Positions 1 to 7,316 of a stretch of DNA of 16,546 bases are shown here, piece after piece. The DNA is from an uncultured Gemella sp. (lineage in GTDB: Bacteria > Bacillota > Bacilli > Staphylococcales > Gemellaceae): contig CAKMQO010000216.1 of NCBI GenBank assembly GCA_927911695.1, positions 1 to 16,546 on the forward strand, in the 5' to 3' direction. The translations under genes and the position numbers were made by a program. Under the pieces are notes generated by a model. The model did no database searches. It was not told the DNA's origin and was given only the letters and a program-made list of their open reading frames with translations. How positions within the stretch are numbered: the stretch's first letter is position 1; the number at the start of each line of letters is the position of its first letter.

Positions 1-440
1 TGATTGCTCATATCTTTAAACAGAGGAAAAGAAGAGGTTAAAAGACTATTCAAACTGATTTAAAGCGAGAAAAAAAGAACAGTTACAATTTTGAACAACC
101 TAAGTATAAACGGTGATTTAGAAGCACCAAAGATTGAGAAAACACAAGAAGAAAAAATAATGGATAATTTCGGAGATATAGTTAAGAGGTAGAAATAACA
201 CCTGTTGAAGATTTAATAGATCCATTTAAATCAAAACCAGAGTATATACCTCAAGCGTTATGGGATTTAATGCAGCAAGATAATATCACGGAAGATGATA
301 TTAAACTAGTGACAGAAAGTAAAGGTTATTTCCCAAAAGGTACTCCTATGAGTGTGTACAATGAACAGGGATATCTTACTGGATATATCATTCCTAAATG
401 GGAAGGGTTAAAACAGTTATTAAAACAAATAAAACAATAA
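1..440 (+). CDS. 3' part of a frameshifted phage gene, possibly a recombination protein
   Basis: The gene enters from the left edge and ends at the TAA at 438-440. No single frame stays open. Coding-like sequence starts in one frame (codons reading SLNRGKEEVKRLF), moves through others near 54-90, runs in frame from 91 to 192, then shifts once more at about 186 into the frame that ends at 440. The last 85 codons look genuine, with a compact C-terminal domain containing LWDLMQQDNITEDDI and GYFPKGTPM. Its place just before a DUF669 gene is where Gram-positive phages usually carry a Sak4-type ATPase or a single-strand annealing protein, and the acidic linker followed by a small C-terminal domain would suit such a protein. 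The family cannot be named from this fragment. At least three indels are needed to join it. Confidence 0.5.
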
Positions 441-463
441 TATAAATTTAAGGAGATTTTAAA

Positions 464-1009
464 ATGAATACAAATTACAATAACAATTTTGATAGAGAAT
501 TAGACTGGGATTCGGAGATAGTGAAGGATAGTGAGTATATAATATTACCTGCTGGATTATATCAATTTACTGTCGAAGGATACGAAAGAGCACAACATAC
601 GCCATCACCTACCAACCCTAATGCTAAATTACCGAGCTGTCCAAAAGCTATTATATCAATTAAAATTGATGCTAATGAAGGTGAAAAAACACTTAAACAC
701 AATCTATTTTTACATAGTTCAGTAGAAGGAATGTTATCGGCTTTCTTTGGGGCAATTGGATTTAAGAAAAAAGGTGAACCATTAAAAATGGCTTGGAATC
801 AAATTACAGGTGCTACTGGAGTGTGCAAAGTAGTAGTGAAAGATAGTAGCAACGGGAATCAATACAATGAAATTAAAGGTATGATTTATAAAGAAGATGT
901 TGACATCACTAATGTTTTAAATGTTTCAAATCCATTTACTAATGAAGCTAGTCAACCTACTTTTAACGCTAACACACAACCGTGGAATAATGGACAAGGC
1001 GGCTTCTAA
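464..1009 (+). CDS. DUF669 family phage protein (replication/recombination module)
   Basis: This 181-residue protein resembles the DUF669 family, which sits beside recombination ATPases and helicases in many Gram-positive phages. Supporting features are the N-terminal FDRELDWDSEI, the segment ILPAGLYQFTVEGYER, a beta-rich core with IISIKIDANEG and LFLHSSVEGMLSAFFGAIG, and a low-complexity tail rich in Asn, Gln and Gly. The biochemical role is not settled. A single-strand DNA-binding role is an inference from the gene neighbourhood and the flexible tail, although the acidic tip of a classical SSB is absent. The start is supported by AAGGAG at 450-455, nine bases upstream of the ATG. The gene is followed after two bases by the helicase, so the two are probably co-translated. 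Confidence 0.8.
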   Translation: MNTNYNNNFDRELDWDSEIVKDSEYIILPAGLYQFTVEGYERAQHTPSPTNPNAKLPSCPKAIISIKIDANEGEKTLKHNLFLHSSVEGMLSAFFGAIGFKKKGEPLKMAWNQITGATGVCKVVVKDSSNGNQYNEIKGMIYKEDVDITNVLNVSNPFTNEASQPTFNANTQPWNNGQGGF

Positions 1010-1011
1010 AA

Positions 1012-2598
1012 ATGCAACTTAGACCTTATCAAGAAGAGGCAAGGTTGAAAGTACAAGAACAGTGGGACGGGGGCGTTAATAAAACGCTCCTAGTGCTTCC
1101 TACTGGTTGTGGTAAGACTATTGTTTTTTCAAAAATTATAGAAGACAGAGTTAAATTAGGTGAACGAGTGTTAATTCTAGCCCATAGAAGCGAGTTGTTA
1201 GAACAAGCTAGCGATAAGTTAAAGAAAAGTACAGGGTTAAATACAGCACTTGAAAAGGCTGATAGTAGTTCATTAGGTAGTTGGTTTAGAGTAACTGTAG
1301 GAAGCATTCAAACTTTACAACGTGAAAAAAGACTTAAACAATTTAGCAATGATTATTTTGATACTATCGTTATCGATGAAGCACATCATTGTATTTCTAA
1401 CGGTTATCAGAATGTACTTAATCATTTTGATAAAGCAAAAGTATTAGGAGTCACTGCCACTCCAGATAGAGGAGATATGAAAGACTTAGGGACGTATTTT
1501 GAAAGCTTAGCTTACGAATATAAAATAGTTGATGCTATTAAAGAAGGTTACTTAAGTAAAATTCAAAGCTTAACAATTCCATTAAATTTAGATTTGAGTG
1601 GAGTTGCTACTCAAAACGGAGATTTTAAAGCTAGTGATGTGAGTAGTGCATTAGATCCTTATCTGGAACAAATAGCTGATGAAATGATTAAACATTGTAA
1701 GGATAGAAAAACTGTTGTATTTCTACCATTAGTGGCGACTAGTCAAAAGTTTAGAGATATTTTAAATTCAAAAGGATTTAATGCTGCTGAAGTCAACGGA
1801 GAAAGTAAAGATAGAGCACAAATATTAGATGATTTTGACAATGATAAATACAATGTCTTATGTAACTCTATGTTGCTTACTGAAGGTTGGGATTGCCCGA
1901 GTGTCGACTGCGTTATCGTCTTGAGACCAACTAAAGTGAGAGCTTTATATTCACAGATGGTTGGACGTGGAACAAGATTACACCCAGGGAAAGAAAATTT
2001 ACTTCTGTTAGATTTTTTATGGCACGTTGAAAAACACGAATTGTGTCGTCCCGCTCATTTAATTGCTCAAAGTGAAGAAGTAGCTAAAAAGATGACTGAA
2101 TTAAGTGAAAAGGAAGTTGGTTTTGCCGTTGACTTAGAAGAAGTAGAAGTTAAAGCGACTGATGAAGTAATTCAAGATAGAGAAGCAAGCTTAGCTAAAC
2201 AACTTGCCGAACAAAGACGTAAAAAAGGTAAGTTAGTAGATTCATTGCAATTTGAAATGAGTATTGCAGCGGAAGATTTAGCAAATTATGTTCCTAGTTT
2301 CTTAAGTGAACAAGCGCCACCTTCGAAGAAGCAAATTGAAACATTAGAAAAAATGGGAATATATGCTAGTGAAATTGAATGTTCTGGTAAAGCTAGTTTG
2401 TTGATTGAGAGAATTAATAAGCGAAGAGATGCAGGTTTAGCAACGCCAAAACAGATTAGATTACTCGAAAATCGTGGATTTAGAAAAGTTGGCTCATGGA
2501 AGTTTGAAGAAGCAAATAACATGATTACAAGAATTGCAGCAAATGGCTGGAGGTTGCCAAAAGGCATTGTAGCTAAAGAGTATATACCAGGACAATAA
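1012..2598 (+). CDS. Superfamily 2 DEAD/DEAH-box DNA helicase
   Basis: This 528-residue ATP-dependent helicase probably opens DNA during phage replication or recombination. Motifs appear in order: a Q-like start (LRPYQEEA), Walker A PTGCGKT at residues 30-36, motif Ia (ILAHRSELLEQA), DEAH at residues 122-125, motif III (GVTATPDR), and in the second RecA domain the segment MLLTEGWDCPSVDCVIVLRPT followed by motif VI MVGRGTRLHPG. The part after about residue 360 is family-specific, and its last 100 residues contain two similar segments (KQIETLEKMGI and KQIRLLENRGF), a small internal repeat. The ATG lies two bases after the upstream stop and has only a weak site (AAGGCGG), which fits coupled translation. 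The length and all motifs are intact, unlike many neighbours. Confidence 0.93.
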   Translation: MQLRPYQEEARLKVQEQWDGGVNKTLLVLPTGCGKTIVFSKIIEDRVKLGERVLILAHRSELLEQASDKLKKSTGLNTALEKADSSSLGSWFRVTVGSIQTLQREKRLKQFSNDYFDTIVIDEAHHCISNGYQNVLNHFDKAKVLGVTATPDRGDMKDLGTYFESLAYEYKIVDAIKEGYLSKIQSLTIPLNLDLSGVATQNGDFKASDVSSALDPYLEQIADEMIKHCKDRKTVVFLPLVATSQKFRDILNSKGFNAAEVNGESKDRAQILDDFDNDKYNVLCNSMLLTEGWDCPSVDCVIVLRPTKVRALYSQMVGRGTRLHPGKENLLLLDFLWHVEKHELCRPAHLIAQSEEVAKKMTELSEKEVGFAVDLEEVEVKATDEVIQDREASLAKQLAEQRRKKGKLVDSLQFEMSIAAEDLANYVPSFLSEQAPPSKKQIETLEKMGIYASEIECSGKASLLIERINKRRDAGLATPKQIRLLENRGFRKVGSWKFEEANNMITRIAANGWRLPKGIVAKEYIPGQ

Positions 2599-2618
2599 AT
2601 AATTAAGAGGTGAAAATA

Positions 2619-2867
2619 ATGGAAGAAAGAAAATTACGCAAGGGAGAGAAAATCTATTTGGTTTGTGATGATAATCCGAATATATTCCCTAATAACCAAT
2701 TAGGAGTTTTTAAGACAGAAAAAGACGCACTCAATTTTGTAGGAGAGTACGTCATTTATAAAAATATTCGTTCATATACACAATATATTAAAATCAAAGA
2801 ATTGTCAATAGGTAAACCAGAATATTTTAGGGAATTAGGAGTGGAAGAGTTAGAAAATGGAAAATAA
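2619..2867 (+). CDS. Small hypothetical phage protein (82 aa)
   Basis: This is an 82-residue charged protein between the helicase and the primase. No family is recognised. It has a lysine-rich N-terminus, a central segment (GVFKTEKDALNFVGEYV) that reads like a small alpha/beta fold, and an acidic C-terminus (GVEELENGK). The ATG at 2619 is preferred over the GTG at 2610 because AAGAGGTG at 2604-2611 lies seven bases before it. The gene overlaps the start of the primase by 11 bases, so translation of the two is probably coupled. Confidence 0.7.
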   Translation: MEERKLRKGEKIYLVCDDNPNIFPNNQLGVFKTEKDALNFVGEYVIYKNIRSYTQYIKIKELSIGKPEYFRELGVEELENGK

Positions 2868-3771
2868 GAACAATTTATTAGAATTATTAGAGTATATCAA
2901 CCCTGCTACTCTTGATTATCAAGAATGGGTCAACGTTGGTATGGCTTTAAAATATGAAGGACATACAGTGCAAGATTGGGATTTATGGTCTCAAAATGAT
3001 ATTAGATATAAAGAGGGTGAGTGTCTTAGAAAATGGAGTACGTTCAATGGTGCTGGTAAACCTGTCACAGGTGGTACTATATTTCAAATGGCTGTTGATA
3101 GAGGTTATACACCAGTATATATTAATTCTGAAAATTCATATGCATTAGATTGGAATGATGAAATAAAATCAGATGGCGATTATAAATTTATCGACAAAAG
3201 CTGGATAGAAGGTAAAGAAATAAAAGAACCTAGCAATTGGCAACCTGTCAAGGAGTTAATAACATATATAGAAACGTTATTTGAAAGTACCGAGAATGTA
3301 GGATTTGTTACCGAAACTTATCCGTTAGAAGATGGAGAAGGTAAGGTATTACACAAACCCAAAAAAGGTGTGTATGATCGTACAGCAGGACATTTAATTG
3401 AAAAGTTAAATAAGTATAAAGATGATATCGGTTTTGTAATTGGAGATTACAACAAAGAAGCTGGAGCATGGATAAGATTTAATCCGTTAGATGGTAAAGG
3501 GGTTAAAAATGATAATGTAACGGAATATAGATATGCACTTGTTGAAAGTGATAAAACTAGTATATCTCAACAGAACGCTATTATTCGTGAGTTAGAATTG
3601 CCAGTTGCTTGCTTAGTGCATAGTGGTGGTAAGTCAGTTCATGCTATCGTTAAAATCGAAGCTAAAGATTATCAAGAATACCAAAAACGTGTTGATTATC
3701 TATATAAAGTTTGTGCTAAAAATGGCTTAGCAGTAGATACTCAAAACAAAAATCCATCAAGATTAAAGTAG
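2857..3771 (+). CDS. Primase (PriCT-2 / archaeo-eukaryotic primase-like), N-terminal part of a frameshifted primase-helicase
   Basis: The first 90 or so residues match the PriCT-2 domain found in phage and plasmid primases (ELLEYINPATLDYQEWVNVG, then WSTFNGAGKPVTGGTIF). The second half has features of an archaeo-eukaryotic-type primase: RYALVESDKTSI with acidic residues suited to metal binding, and HSGGKSVHAIVKI. The protein would make RNA or DNA primers for phage replication. The frame stops at TAG 3769-3771 straight after NPSRL. Removing one A from the run at 3765-3767 gives NPSRLSRMPGIM and runs directly into the helicase ORF that starts two bases later. This is the usual junction in single-chain primase-helicases, so the two ORFs are best read as one 749-residue protein broken by a one-base insertion. 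Confidence 0.85.
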   Translation: MENKNNLLELLEYINPATLDYQEWVNVGMALKYEGHTVQDWDLWSQNDIRYKEGECLRKWSTFNGAGKPVTGGTIFQMAVDRGYTPVYINSENSYALDWNDEIKSDGDYKFIDKSWIEGKEIKEPSNWQPVKELITYIETLFESTENVGFVTETYPLEDGEGKVLHKPKKGVYDRTAGHLIEKLNKYKDDIGFVIGDYNKEAGAWIRFNPLDGKGVKNDNVTEYRYALVESDKTSISQQNAIIRELELPVACLVHSGGKSVHAIVKIEAKDYQEYQKRVDYLYKVCAKNGLAVDTQNKNPSRLK

Positions 3772-3772
3772 A

Positions 3773-5107
3773 ATGCCTGGTATTATGAGAAATGGTAAAA
3801 AACAATTTTTAATTGATACTAATATCGGGAAAGCTAGTTGGGATGAATGGTTTGAGTTTATCGAAGATTTAAACGACGATTTACCAGATCCAGAGTCTTT
3901 AGAAGACTTTTGGGATAATATGCCAGAATTAGCTCCAGAATTGATTAAAGGCGTGCTTAGACAAGGACACAAAATGCTTATTGCTGGACCTTCTAAGGCT
4001 GGAAAGAGTTTTGCACTAATAGAAATGGCAATTGCAATTGCTGAGGGTCAGAAGTGGTTAAAATGGGAGTGTGCGCAAGGTAGGGTGCTATATGTGAATT
4101 TAGAGCTAGATAGAGCAAGCTGCTTACATAGATTTAAAGATGTTTACACTAAATTAGGAATCCCTGTTAATAACTTAAATAACGTTGATATATGGAATTT
4201 AAGAGGTAAAACTGTTCCTATGGATAAACTAGCACCTAAATTAATTAGAAGGGCGCACAAGAAAAACTATACAGCAGTTATTATTGACCCTATCTATAAG
4301 GTGCTTACTGGAGATGAAAACAGCGCTGACCAGATGGCTCATTTTACTAACCAATTTGATAAGGTTGCTACAGAATTAGGTTGTTCAGTTATTTACTGTC
4401 ACCACCACTCAAAAGGTTCACAAGGTGGTAAAAAATCAATGGATAGAGCAAGTGGAAGTGGAGTATTTGCTCGTGACCCAGATGCCTTAATAGATTTAGT
4501 TGAGTTAGAAATACCAGAGCAACTGATGAAAACTCAAGTTAATAACACGTTAGTGAAATTCTATGAAGATAAAATCAGAACTTTAAATAATCCGTATTAT
4601 AAGACCAAGATTGGAATGGATGACCATTACAGCTATGAGAAGATGAAATATCACGCTGAGAAGAGCCTTAGTGGTTATCTGTTGGATGTAAGAGCCGAAG
4701 CGAAGAAACTTGAGGAGTCTGTAAGACAAAAAACAGCATGGCGTGTTGAAGGTACTCTTAGAGAGTTTGCGAAGTTCGAACCTGTTAATATGTGGTTTGG
4801 ATTCCCTGTGCATACTGTTGATGATGTTGGAGTATTAGCTGATATAGAGGTAGATTCTGATAAGAGTAGGTATTCAAAAGCTAAAGAAGGACGACAAAAA
4901 CAAGCTAAAAATCAACAAAAAGAAAACATGTTAGAGTTTGAATTAGCTGTTGAAAATTGTAGTTTTGGAGAAGAGCCGACTAAACAAATGGTAGCTGATT
5001 ATTTAGGTGTTAATATAAAAACTATAGAACGAAGATTAGAAAACAGTAAAATATATAGGTATGATAAGAATACAAAAACTATTAAAAAACGTGAGACAGG
5101 ACTTTAA
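3773..5107 (+). CDS. RepA/DnaB-like AAA_25 helicase, C-terminal part of the frameshifted primase-helicase
   Basis: This segment carries a RecA-fold ATPase of the RepA/DnaB type. It has Walker A GPSKAGKS at residues 72-79 of this segment, a Walker B-like strand AVIIDPIYK, and CHHHSKGSQGG, the histidine-rich motif of hexameric replicative helicases. After about residue 300 there is a charged linker, then a C-terminal helix-turn-helix-like region (TKQMVADYLGVNIKTIERRL) that could bind origin DNA or a partner. The ATG at 3773 lies inside what should be continuous coding sequence and has no ribosome site, so it is unlikely to be a true start. The protein is probably the C-terminal half of the primase-helicase. 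It is directly followed by the origin-like non-coding region. Confidence 0.88.
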   Translation: MPGIMRNGKKQFLIDTNIGKASWDEWFEFIEDLNDDLPDPESLEDFWDNMPELAPELIKGVLRQGHKMLIAGPSKAGKSFALIEMAIAIAEGQKWLKWECAQGRVLYVNLELDRASCLHRFKDVYTKLGIPVNNLNNVDIWNLRGKTVPMDKLAPKLIRRAHKKNYTAVIIDPIYKVLTGDENSADQMAHFTNQFDKVATELGCSVIYCHHHSKGSQGGKKSMDRASGSGVFARDPDALIDLVELEIPEQLMKTQVNNTLVKFYEDKIRTLNNPYYKTKIGMDDHYSYEKMKYHAEKSLSGYLLDVRAEAKKLEESVRQKTAWRVEGTLREFAKFEPVNMWFGFPVHTVDDVGVLADIEVDSDKSRYSKAKEGRQKQAKNQQKENMLEFELAVENCSFGEEPTKQMVADYLGVNIKTIERRLENSKIYRYDKNTKTIKKRETGL

Positions 5108-5128
5108 AAAATATGTCACGACTTTTTT
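5090..5128 (+). terminator. Possible intrinsic terminator at the end of the replication genes
   Basis: CGTGAgaCA at 5090-5098 pairs with TGTCACG at 5114-5120, with a two-base bulge and a 15-base loop. Two bases then lead into six Ts at 5123-5128. The stem overlaps the helicase stop codon. The hairpin is modest, so this is only a candidate end for the replication transcript. Confidence 0.4.
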
Positions 5129-5170
5129 AGAAGACAATTAAAAAATCAGTCTAGTATTTTTTAGAAAACA
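5123..5170. repeat. Pair of 14-base direct repeats
   Basis: TTTTTTAGAAGACA at 5123-5136 recurs as TTTTTTAGAAAACA at 5157-5170 with 13 of 14 bases the same. The start-to-start distance is 34 bases, a little over three helical turns. They could be binding sites for the initiator helicase in the candidate origin. Confidence 0.55.
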
Positions 5171-5206
5171 CTATGTTTTTATAATGTTGTCTTAGACACC
5201 GACAAC

Positions 5207-5225
5207 CATATATCTAAGATATATG
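5207..5225. repeat. Perfect 19-base palindrome
   Basis: CATATATCT and AGATATATG flank a single central A, giving nine matched bases on each side. Such a symmetrical site suits binding by a dimeric protein, or a melting site within the candidate origin. Confidence 0.7.
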
Positions 5226-5249
5226 ATGGAGGATAGAGGTGACAGGGAC

Positions 5250-5317
5250 AGTACAGGTTGAACAGAACAGGGGGTTTAAAAACCACCCCCTGTCTGTGCC
5301 AACGACCGTCCTGTACT
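5250..5317. repeat. GC-rich nested inverted repeat (cruciform or structured RNA)
   Basis: The outer arms AGTACAGG (5250-5257) and CCTGTACT (5310-5317) are perfectly complementary. The inner arms ACAGGGGGT (5267-5275) and ACCCCCTGT (5285-5293) are also perfect, around a nine-base loop. Between them TTG (5258-5260) can pair with CAA (5300-5302), and ACAG (5262-5265) with CTGT (5294-5297). About 24 base pairs can form in total. The element is far richer in G and C than its surroundings. It has no T run after it, so it is not a standard terminator. Confidence 0.75.
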
Positions 5318-5392
5318 CCGCGCGAAAAATGAAAAAAGAAAAAATGGAAATGGTAAAAAATTAAATTGGAGTTAAGGAAGTGAAATTGAATT

Positions 5393-5791
5393 ATGAAATT
5401 TGAATTTTTTGTGCCTTTGAAAAAAATACCAAAGGTCACACATCAAGATAAAATTATTTCAGTGAAAAATGGTAAGCCGATTATTTTTGATTCACATAAT
5501 TTGAAAGAAGCTAAAGAAATTTTTAAAGCAGGGTTGATTAGTCGTATTCCCGATAAAATGTTAAACGCTCCTATTGGGGTTGAATTAATATGGTGCTTCC
5601 CGTTAGAAAAAAATAAGGTAGATGGTGACTATTATACTAAAAAGCCTGATGCTGATAATTTGGCTAAAGCATTTATTGATCAGATGACTAAATTGAATTT
5701 TTGGAAAGATGATTCACACATTAGCAGTATTAAGAGTGAAAAACGTTACAATTCAATCAGTGGCGTTTATGTAAAAGGTTATGAATTGTGA
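5393..5791 (+). CDS. rusA: RusA-family Holliday junction resolvase
   Basis: This 132-residue protein is the usual length for RusA-type crossover junction endonucleases, which cut four-way DNA junctions left by recombination and replication so that DNA can be packaged. The family signature is clear: KPDADNLAKAFIDQM with the paired aspartates that bind metal, and further on FWKDDSHI, the second acidic pair. The N-terminus (FEFFVPLKKIPKVTHQD) matches the first beta-strands of the fold. A purine-rich ribosome site (AAGGAAG at 5374-5380) lies 12 bases upstream, a little far, but no better start exists. The gene follows the candidate origin and opens the accessory block. Confidence 0.9.
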   Translation: MKFEFFVPLKKIPKVTHQDKIISVKNGKPIIFDSHNLKEAKEIFKAGLISRIPDKMLNAPIGVELIWCFPLEKNKVDGDYYTKKPDADNLAKAFIDQMTKLNFWKDDSHISSIKSEKRYNSISGVYVKGYEL

Positions 5792-5811
5792 AGACTTAGG
5801 AGGTTAGGTAT

Positions 5812-6000
5812 ATGGATGAGAAAATGAAAGAATTAAAACGAAGAATTTTTATATTAGAAAGAGATAATTTTGTACATGAAGAATTTTTAAAGGATTTTCA
5901 CTATGAATTATTTAAAATCAAAATGAATTTAACTATTCTTAATTGGCTAGCAACATCTTATATAATTTATCAAATTATTAATTATTTCTGGGGTAAATAA
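5812..6000 (+). CDS. Small protein with a C-terminal membrane segment (62 aa)
   Basis: No family is recognised. The first 40 residues are strongly charged and probably helical (MKELKRRIFILERDN), and the last 20 are hydrophobic and aromatic (LNWLATSYIIYQIINYFW), suggesting a tail-anchored or peripheral membrane protein. A strong ribosome site, GGAGG at 5799-5803, precedes the ATG by eight bases, which supports a real gene despite its size. It is followed after one base by the next gene. Confidence 0.65.
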   Translation: MDEKMKELKRRIFILERDNFVHEEFLKDFHYELFKIKMNLTILNWLATSYIIYQIINYFWGK

Positions 6001-6001
6001 C

Positions 6002-6396
6002 ATGGCAAAAAGATTAAAAAGAACAAGTTTAGTATTAGCAAACCTGGAGCTAAACAAACTAAAAAATTTGAAGAAATAAAACAGCTAGAATTAGATGCTA
6101 GAGCAAATATGCTAGCAGAACTAACTGTGTTGGTAGCTTGGGTACTTAGAGCTAATCATGGATATGGTAAAAAGCGTATTGTAGATTTTATTGGTGAAAT
6201 ATACGAACTGAAAAGTGATACTGAAATGTACAGATATGGTCAAGAGTTAATACCATTAGGAGCTATTCCCGACCAGCTAAAAGAAGAAATAGGACTTGAT
6301 GTGTTAGGTTTAATTGATGAATTGGCAGAAAAGCATATTAAAAGAGTAAAGGAAATGAAAAATGAAAGAAAAAAATCTGGAATAACATTGAAATAA
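6002..6396 (+). CDS. Hypothetical phage protein with an early one-base frameshift (about 131 aa)
   Basis: The ATG at 6002 reads only a short peptide in its own frame, but adding one A to the run at 6007-6011 gives a continuous protein starting MAKKIKKNKFSISKPGAK and joining the long open frame that ends at 6396. The repaired protein has a basic N-terminal tail, a helix rich in Glu and Leu, then segments such as AWVLRANHGYGKKRIVDF and YGQELIPLGAIPDQLKEEIG. No family is recognised. Its long helices and lack of membrane segments suggest a cytoplasmic protein. Starting at the internal ATG at 6109 would lose the N-terminus and has no ribosome site. The 3' end overlaps the next gene by 35 bases. 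Confidence 0.65.
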
Positions 6397-6584
6397 TATT
6401 AGCTATAGCAGGAATAATTTTAGTTGGTGCTTATTTTGTAGTTCTATTTATTGATGCATATGACTATCAAGAACGAAAAGAAAGAGAACAACAGGAAGCT
6501 ATAGAATTAAAGATAAAAAATGCTAGATTAGAAGAACAATTAAAAGTGCAAGAAGAGAAGAAAACAGTAGAAATGAATAAATAG
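6362..6584 (+). CDS. Small membrane protein with coiled-coil tail, tandem copy 1 (73 aa after repair)
   Basis: Reading from the ATG at 6362, the frame stops after seven codons. Removing one A from the A7 run at 6369-6375 gives MKEKIWNNIEIILAIAG, one hydrophobic membrane helix (about residues 9-31), then a highly charged coiled-coil tail rich in Glu, Gln and Lys. No family is recognised. A membrane anchor with a cytoplasmic or external coil might form a scaffold or an exclusion factor, but this is speculative. The next gene encodes a protein of identical length with the same WNNIEIIL start and the same layout, and its frame breaks at the same distance from the ATG. The open frame has no start of its own after the stop at 6363-6365. 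Confidence 0.6.
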
Positions 6585-6595
6585 GAGATTAAGAG

Positions 6596-6818
6596 ATGTT
6601 AAAAAAAGACATGGAATAACATAGAAATTATACTGATCACATTATCAATACTGATTGCAATGTTCACAATAGGGCTTATGTTAGGTGTATATATTTCAAG
6701 CGAAAACATTGAAAAATTGAGTACTGAAAATATAAGACAGTATCAGACAATACAGCAGCAAAAGGAAAGAATAAGAGAATTACAAGAGTTTAAACAGTTA
6801 AAAGAGATTTATGGGTAA
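6596..6818 (+). CDS. Small membrane protein with coiled-coil tail, tandem copy 2 (73 aa after repair)
   Basis: A ribosome site (AGGAGA at 6583-6588) precedes the ATG at 6596. The frame closes after seven codons unless one A is removed from the A7 run at 6601-6607, which gives MLKKTWNNIEIILITLSI. A single membrane helix (about residues 9-33) is followed by a Gln- and Glu-rich coiled coil (IRQYQTIQQQKERIRELQ). It shares length, layout and the WNNIEIIL motif with the preceding gene, so the two are tandem paralogues with diverged tails. They may form hetero-oligomers through the coils, which is an inference. The function is unknown. Confidence 0.6.
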
Positions 6819-6834
6819 GGATAGGAGATGAATT

Positions 6835-7314
6835 ATGAATAATATAGAAAACTTTAATGAAAAATATGATAGAGAGTACACGGAACAAGCAGTGGAAATT
6901 TACAAGTACGCTAAATTTGATAATTGGTTTAAAGTGTTGAAAGATATATTTTCTTACACTCACAACGCTTTATACGACGGTGATAGGGAATTTTATATAA
7001 TTTATCGAAATAAATGTAATAGTAAAAACATTAGAATTACGGTAACGAAAAGAATTTCTGACTTTTTGGTTGAATACGAAACAAATGATATAAACTTTGT
7101 AAATTTTTTCCCTAATCTGGTTAAAAATGAGATATTTAATTCACTCGACGAGGTTTATTATTATTTAATGGACGTGTTAGAAATAATTTCAGATTATTCA
7201 AAATTTACACCATTAGCATTACCGGAGTTAATAGACGAGAAAAAGAAAAAAATAAACTGGTTACATGCTACGAGGTACATTGCCGGTATTAAATATCATT
7301 ATAAGGAGTTATAA
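6835..7314 (+). CDS. Hypothetical phage protein (159 aa)
   Basis: No family is recognised. The protein is acidic and aromatic-rich, with an N-terminal helical region (EYTEQAVEIYKYAKFDNWF), a beta-rich middle (REFYIIYRNKC, IRITVTKRISDFLVEYE) and helices after about residue 95. No membrane segment or metal-binding cluster is visible. The start is supported by AGGAG at 6823-6827, seven bases before the ATG. It sits among small accessory genes of the early region, where phages often carry host-takeover or anti-defence proteins, but nothing in the sequence names a target. Confidence 0.7.
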   Translation: MNNIENFNEKYDREYTEQAVEIYKYAKFDNWFKVLKDIFSYTHNALYDGDREFYIIYRNKCNSKNIRITVTKRISDFLVEYETNDINFVNFFPNLVKNEIFNSLDEVYYYLMDVLEIISDYSKFTPLALPELIDEKKKKINWLHATRYIAGIKYHYKEL

Positions 7315-7316
7315 AA

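Larger units (their letters stand above)
5108..5392. other. Palindrome-rich non-coding region, candidate replication origin
   Basis: These 285 bases have no credible gene. In order they hold two near-identical T6AGAARACA direct repeats (5123-5136 and 5157-5170), a GTTGTC/GACAAC inverted repeat (5186-5191 and 5201-5206), a 19-base palindrome (5207-5225), a purine-rich stretch, and a GC-rich nested hairpin (5250-5317), followed by an AT-rich tract leading to the resolvase gene. In Sfi21-type streptococcal phages a non-coding region downstream of the primase acts as the replication origin. The same position and the density of symmetry elements support that reading here, but no function is shown by the sequence itself. 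Confidence 0.55.

Noticed and set aside
1029..1307. Open frame on the minus strand within the helicase gene
   Set aside because: It lies wholly antisense to an intact helicase with all its motifs, and its translation has no domain-like pattern. The same applies to the minus-strand frames at 2286-2567, 3763-3972, 4583-4813, 12770-13006 and 15898-16158.
2954..3148. Second + strand open frame inside the primase gene
   Set aside because: It overlaps the PriCT-2 domain in another frame and has no ribosome site or recognisable protein pattern.
5192..5220. Possible promoter in the origin-like gap (TTAGAC, 17 bases, TAAGAT)
   Set aside because: The -35 box matches only two of six consensus positions and the -10 box falls in the palindrome, so it is not better than chance in such AT-rich DNA.
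5179..5439. Minus-strand open frame across the origin-like gap
   Set aside because: It runs through the palindromes and into the resolvase gene, is dominated by Phe and His codons from AT-rich antisense DNA, and has no ribosome site.
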